A stretch of DNA of 10,167 bases from Thermoplasmata archaeon (GTDB lineage Archaea > Thermoplasmatota > Thermoplasmata > Lutacidiplasmatales > UBA184). The DNA lies in the NCBI GenBank assembly GCA_030043855.1, contig JASHWW010000017.1:1-10167 (forward strand), given 5' to 3'. The notes beneath the pieces were generated by a model. It saw nothing but the letters and a program-made list of their open reading frames with translations, was not told where the DNA came from and made no database searches. A program made the translations under genes and the position numbers. Shown here piece after piece: positions 7,081 to 10,167 of this stretch; positions within the stretch are counted from its first letter, which is position 1, and every line of letters starts with the position of its first letter.

Positions 7081-8205
7081 CGACTCGTCGTCCGCGAGCA
7101 GGCTGCGGCCGAGGATCAGCTCCTGGATTTCGGTCGTACCCTCCACGATCGGGAAGACCCGGGCGTCGCGCCAGAGCCGCTGGGCGGTGGCACCGGCCCG
7201 GACCCCCTCGGCGCCGGCGATGTCGACGCCGGCGGAGGCGATCGCGACCGCGGCCCGGGAAGCGGCGAGCTTGGCGGCCGAGGCGTCCCGGACGAACGGC
7301 TCGCCCGCATCCTTCCGTTCCGCCGCCCGCTCGACGAGCGCCCGTGCGGCCGCGAGGTCCACGAAGGCGCGGGCGAGCGCCCCGCGCTTCCACTCCGCGT
7401 CGTCGGCCCGAACGTTCCGCCGCATCTCCTCGAAGGCGGCCCTCGCCACACCGAGCGCGCACGCGGCGATCCCGACCCGGCCCCCGGTCAGGGCTCCGAG
7501 CGCGATCTTGAGACCGTCCCCCTCCGCGCCGAGCAGCGCTTCCGCCGGAAGGCGAACGTCGTCCAGGACCAGCTCCGTCGTCTCGCTCCCGCGCAGCCCG
7601 AGCTTGTCGAGCCGCTGCGCGACCGAGAATCCCGACGTCCCCGGGGGTACCACGAACGCGGAGATCCCCCGATGCCCCAGGCCCGGGTCGCGAGTCGCGA
7701 AGACCAGGACCGCGCCGGCGCTCACAGCGTTCGAGGTGAACATCTTCGTCCCCCGGAGACGGAACTCGTCGCCGGCGCGTTCGTAGCGGGTCGCGATGCG
7801 CGCCGTGTCGGACCCGGCGTCGGGTTCGGTCAACGCGAACGCACCGACGCCGTCCCCGCGGGCGAGGGCAGGGAGGTACCGACGCCGCTGCGCCTCGGTC
7901 CCCGACGTCAGGATCGGCTGGGCGCAGACGGAGACGTGCACGGCGACCAACACGGCGACCGCCGCGCACGCGGCCGACAGCTCCTCGAGGACCGCGACGA
8001 GCGACCGTGCGTCCCCCCCGCCGCCGCCCCAGTGCTCGGGGATCCCCAACCCCAGGAACCCCTCCCGGGCGAGCGACCGGACGACCTCGTCCGGGACGCG
8101 ATCGTTCCGGTCGATCTCCGGCGCTCGCGGTCGAACCTCCCGGTCGGCGAACTCCTGGGTCTTGCGGCGCCAGGCAAGGGCCGGAGCGTCTCCGGACGAC
8201 GTCAC
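7066..8205 (-). CDS. Acyl-CoA dehydrogenase
   Basis: This is an FAD-dependent enzyme of the acyl-CoA dehydrogenase family, which introduces the alpha-beta double bond into an acyl-CoA in fatty-acid or branched-chain amino-acid oxidation and passes electrons to an electron-transfer flavoprotein. From the GTG at 8205 the product is 379 residues, the usual length. Visible signatures are FALTEPDAGSD (123-133), GTKMFTSN (152-159), KLGLRGSETTELVLDDV (201-217), GGRVGIAA (241-248) and RDARVFPIVEGTTEIQ (346-361). E355 in VEGT aligns with the catalytic glutamate of the short/medium-chain enzymes, which usually read YEGT. Chain-length preference cannot be read from the sequence. A TTG seven codons upstream (8226) is an alternative start. 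I prefer GTG because it lies about 26 nt from the CTTAAG element and gives the usual N-terminal length. It is followed closely by hel308. No ETF or other beta-oxidation gene is in view. Confidence 0.93.
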   Translation of the reverse strand: MTSSGDAPALAWRRKTQEFADREVRPRAPEIDRNDRVPDEVVRSLAREGFLGLGIPEHWGGGGGDARSLVAVLEELSAACAAVAVLVAVHVSVCAQPILTSGTEAQRRRYLPALARGDGVGAFALTEPDAGSDTARIATRYERAGDEFRLRGTKMFTSNAVSAGAVLVFATRDPGLGHRGISAFVVPPGTSGFSVAQRLDKLGLRGSETTELVLDDVRLPAEALLGAEGDGLKIALGALTGGRVGIAACALGVARAAFEEMRRNVRADDAEWKRGALARAFVDLAAARALVERAAERKDAGEPFVRDASAAKLAASRAAVAIASAGVDIAGAEGVRAGATAQRLWRDARVFPIVEGTTEIQELILGRSLLADDESPNPL

Positions 8206-8228
8206 GCGACCGGGGAGGGCGACCAACC

Positions 8229-8234
8229 CTTAAG
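8229..8234. promoter_or_regulatory. Palindromic CTTAAG, candidate bidirectional promoter
   Basis: This is the only AT-rich spot in the 63-bp gap between the divergent dehydrogenase and NEMF genes, and it is a perfect palindrome. Its centre is 26-27 nt from the dehydrogenase GTG (8205) on the minus strand and 28-29 nt from the GTG at 8260 on the plus strand (37-38 nt from the GTG at 8269). These are TATA-to-start distances for leaderless or short-leader mRNAs. A TBP site that reads the same both ways could serve both genes. This is inference from position and composition only. Confidence 0.45.
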
Positions 8235-8258
8235 CCGTGGGGCCGGTCGGAGCGCCGG

Positions 8259-8262
8259 GGTG
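8259..8262 (+). promoter_or_regulatory. Weak Shine-Dalgarno-like GGTG before the NEMF start
   Basis: GGTG matches part of the archaeal anti-Shine-Dalgarno complement GGAGGTGA and lies 6 nt before the GTG at 8269, a normal spacing. It favours 8269 over the alternative in-frame GTG at 8260, which overlaps this motif. In a sequence this rich in G a 4-nt match is weak evidence. Confidence 0.25.
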
Positions 8263-8268
8263 GGACGC

Positions 8269-10155
8269 GTGCCGGAGCCGACCGCGAAGGACCGGTTCAC
8301 CTCGCTCGACACACTCGCGGTGGCCCGCGAACTTCGTACTCTCGTCCGCGCGCGCGTCGACAAGGCCTTCGATCTCCTCGGACGTGGTTGGTCGCTGCAA
8401 TTCCGCGTCCCCGGCGAAGGACGTCGCGAACTCCTCCTCGTGCCCGGCTTGTACGCCGCGGTCGTGCCCGGGGCGGGAGAGCACACCGAGTCGCTGAGCC
8501 CGTTCGCCAAGGAACTCCGTCGCCTGCTCACCGGTGCGGTTCTGCGGTCGGTCGCCGACCCCGCCGGCGAGCGGACGCTCGAGTTCGAACTGTCGCGGGG
8601 GGACGATCCCGAGCCCCTCCGCGTCGCGATCGAACTGTTCGGGACCGGGAACGTGATCGTCGTCCGAGGGACGACGATCGCGGCGGTGGCGCATCCGCGC
8701 CGGTGGGCGCACCGTGCCGTACGCGTCGGGGCGGAGTACGTCCGACCGCCCGGTCGAACGGACCCGTGGGGGCTGGGCGCCGCCGACGTATCGGCGGAAC
8801 TCGCCCGCTCCCGGACCGACTTGGCGAGCACGCTGGCCGCCCGCCTCTCCCTGGGGGGCCCGGTCGCCGAGGAGCTGATCGCCCGGTCCGGCCTCGATGG
8901 AGCCACCGCCGCGTCCCTCGACCCGGAGTCCCGGGGACGGCGCATCCATCAGGCACTGGCCGCGCTGCATGCGGAGGTCGGAGACCCCCCGACCGGCTAC
9001 CTGTATCGGCGCGGGACGATCGCGATCGACGCGACGCCGTACGCCTCGCAGCGATGGAGCCCCGTTCCCGACGTCGTCGCGGAGTCGACGACCCGCTTCT
9101 CCGATGCGGCGCACGCGTACTTTGACGGCCTGGCGGGACGCCCTCCCTCGTCGGCCGAGGTCGCCGCCGGGAACGCGCGACGGGAGATGGAGCGACAGCG
9201 AGAGGTCCAGGCGGCCGCGGTCGAAGGCCTGGGACTCGAGGTCGAGGAGCTCCAGCGCCACGCCGCGTGGATCCTCGCGCATTACGGGGAGGTCGAGGCC
9301 CGCGTCGAGGCGGCCCGCCAGGTCGACGCGGAGGCGAAGACCGTGAATCTCGAGATCGACGGGGCGACGCGCGAGGTGCCGATCGCGCGGAGCCCCCGCC
9401 AGATCGCCCAGACGCTGTTCGAGGAAGCCAAGCGAACGGCCACCAAGCGCGAGGGGGCTCGCACCGCGCTCGCCGAGACCGTGCGACAGCTCGCGATGCC
9501 GCCGGTGCGACCGTCGGGCCCCGCGCCCGGAGGAGCCGTTCGCGCACGTCGGGCCCACTGGTTCGAAAAGTACCGGTGGTTCGTGAGCTCGGACGGGGTC
9601 GTCTCCGTCGCCGGACGGGACGCCCCCTCGAACGACCTGGTGGTGAAGCGCCACCTTCGGCCGGGCGACCTGTACATGCACGCCGACCTCCAGGGGGCGG
9701 CGAGCGTCGTGCTGAAGCGTCCTGCCTCGGGCACGATCCCGGCCGCGACGATCGAGGAGGCGGCGCAGTGGGCCGTGGCGTTCTCGAAGGCGTGGCGGGC
9801 AGGCCTCGCCTCGGCGGCCGCGTTCTGGGTCGCCCCGGACCAGGTCTCGAAGTCCGGCGCCTCCGGCGAGTTCGTCGCCCGCGGCGCCTGGGTCGTGCAC
9901 GGGACCCGGAACTTCGTCCGGGACGTCCCCCTCGAGCTGGGGATCGGGACGGTGCGCTACGAGGACGACGAGCGCTGGTCGGTGGCCCCCGAGCGATCCT
10001 TGCGCTCGCGAGGTGCGGTCCGATATCTCCTCGTTCCGGGAGAGGAACGCGATCGGGCGTCCGTCGAGGTGGCCCTCGCGGCCGACCTCGGGATCGACCG
10101 CTCGCTGCTCCAGTCCCTCCTCCCGGCGGGCGGGATATCGGCGCGTCGCGCGTAG
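8269..10155 (+). CDS. rqcH: NEMF/Rqc2/RqcH-family ribosome quality-control factor (NFACT protein)
   Basis: This family binds peptidyl-tRNA-obstructed large ribosomal subunits and in several lineages recruits tRNA to extend the stalled chain. The 628-residue product has the whole layout. The NFACT-N domain starts with RFTSLDTLAVARELR (residues 9-23), whose D14 aligns with the conserved early aspartate. A helix-hairpin-helix-like region lies at about 180-240. A charged helical, probably coiled-coil segment follows (about 297-410). The NFACT-R (DUF814) domain spans about 428-560 and carries WFEKYRWFVSSDG, GRDAPSNDLVVKR and PGDLYMHADLQGA. Two conserved positions differ: the DR pair of NFACT-N reads ER (E101, R102), and the usual DLHGA reads DLQGA (Q475). 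The C-terminal part (about 561-628) is short, without the long extension of eukaryotic NEMF. GTG 8269 is chosen for N-terminal length; GTG 8260 would add three residues. It is transcribed divergently from the dehydrogenase gene. Confidence 0.88.
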   Translation: MPEPTAKDRFTSLDTLAVARELRTLVRARVDKAFDLLGRGWSLQFRVPGEGRRELLLVPGLYAAVVPGAGEHTESLSPFAKELRRLLTGAVLRSVADPAGERTLEFELSRGDDPEPLRVAIELFGTGNVIVVRGTTIAAVAHPRRWAHRAVRVGAEYVRPPGRTDPWGLGAADVSAELARSRTDLASTLAARLSLGGPVAEELIARSGLDGATAASLDPESRGRRIHQALAALHAEVGDPPTGYLYRRGTIAIDATPYASQRWSPVPDVVAESTTRFSDAAHAYFDGLAGRPPSSAEVAAGNARREMERQREVQAAAVEGLGLEVEELQRHAAWILAHYGEVEARVEAARQVDAEAKTVNLEIDGATREVPIARSPRQIAQTLFEEAKRTATKREGARTALAETVRQLAMPPVRPSGPAPGGAVRARRAHWFEKYRWFVSSDGVVSVAGRDAPSNDLVVKRHLRPGDLYMHADLQGAASVVLKRPASGTIPAATIEEAAQWAVAFSKAWRAGLASAAAFWVAPDQVSKSGASGEFVARGAWVVHGTRNFVRDVPLELGIGTVRYEDDERWSVAPERSLRSRGAVRYLLVPGEERDRASVEVALAADLGIDRSLLQSLLPAGGISARRA

Positions 10156-10167
10156 ACGCGGTCGACC

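Noticed and set aside
4694..7786. Open frame of 1030 residues on the plus strand, antisense to Hel308 and the dehydrogenase.
   Set aside because: Its composition mirrors the antisense of biased codons and it has no recognisable motif. The minus-strand genes here have complete family signatures.
8206..8226. TTG start for the dehydrogenase seven codons upstream of GTG 8205.
   Set aside because: It is possible, but TTG lies only about 5 nt from the CTTAAG element, too close for transcription from it, and the shorter form has the usual N-terminal length.
7672..8268. Upstream extension of the NEMF frame by about 200 codons.
   Set aside because: It is antisense to the dehydrogenase, and NFACT-N proteins begin a few residues before the conserved R..SLD segment, which fits a start at 8260-8269.
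1..10167. CRISPR arrays, tRNA or rRNA genes, insertion sequences.
   Set aside because: I found no direct-repeat/spacer pattern, no tRNA-like cloverleaf with a T-arm consensus, and no transposase or terminal inverted repeats. Nearly all bases belong to the five genes.

Overview
The window is very GC-rich (roughly 70% G+C by eye), densely coded and almost certainly archaeal. The evidence is an Orc1/Cdc6 replication initiator, a Hel308-type helicase, a NEMF/Rqc2-family protein with archaeal/eukaryotic architecture, and a large secreted, membrane-anchored surface protein full of N-glycosylation sequons. The style of the surface protein (kelch propellers, Ig-like/PKD repeats, C-terminal anchor) and the apparently leaderless promoters fit a high-GC Thermoplasmatota lineage. 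That placement is an inference, because no rRNA or tRNA lies in the window to confirm it.

Layout. Positions 1-624 (+) hold the C-terminal half of an Orc1/Cdc6 protein cut by the window edge. Positions 600-4706 (-) encode a 1368-residue surface protein with two six-bladed kelch-like propellers, six cysteine-paired Ig-like domains, one PKD domain and a transmembrane anchor. It meets the orc1 gene tail-to-tail with a 25-bp overlap in which both stop codons flank a GC hairpin. Positions 4760-7045 (-) encode a Hel308 DNA helicase and 7066-8205 (-) an acyl-CoA dehydrogenase; these two form a tight pair with a 20-nt gap. Positions 8269-10155 (+) encode the NEMF/RqcH ribosome-quality-control factor, divergent from the dehydrogenase. 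There are no non-coding stretches above 65 bp.

Expression. The intergenic gaps are short and each contains a small AT island in otherwise GC-rich DNA, about 26-32 nt upstream of a start codon. This is the spacing expected of archaeal TATA boxes driving leaderless or near-leaderless mRNAs. The divergent gap holds one palindromic CTTAAG placed almost symmetrically between the two genes, so a bidirectional promoter is plausible.

Function. Replication initiation (Orc1), fork repair (Hel308), stalled-ribosome rescue (NEMF) and acyl-CoA oxidation are housekeeping roles and do not form one obvious pathway. The surface protein is the most lineage-specific item. I see no mobile element, CRISPR array, RNA gene or defence system. 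The points most worth a second look are the internally duplicated surface protein, the compact promoter and overlap architecture, and substitutions at otherwise conserved positions in the NEMF and Hel308 proteins.
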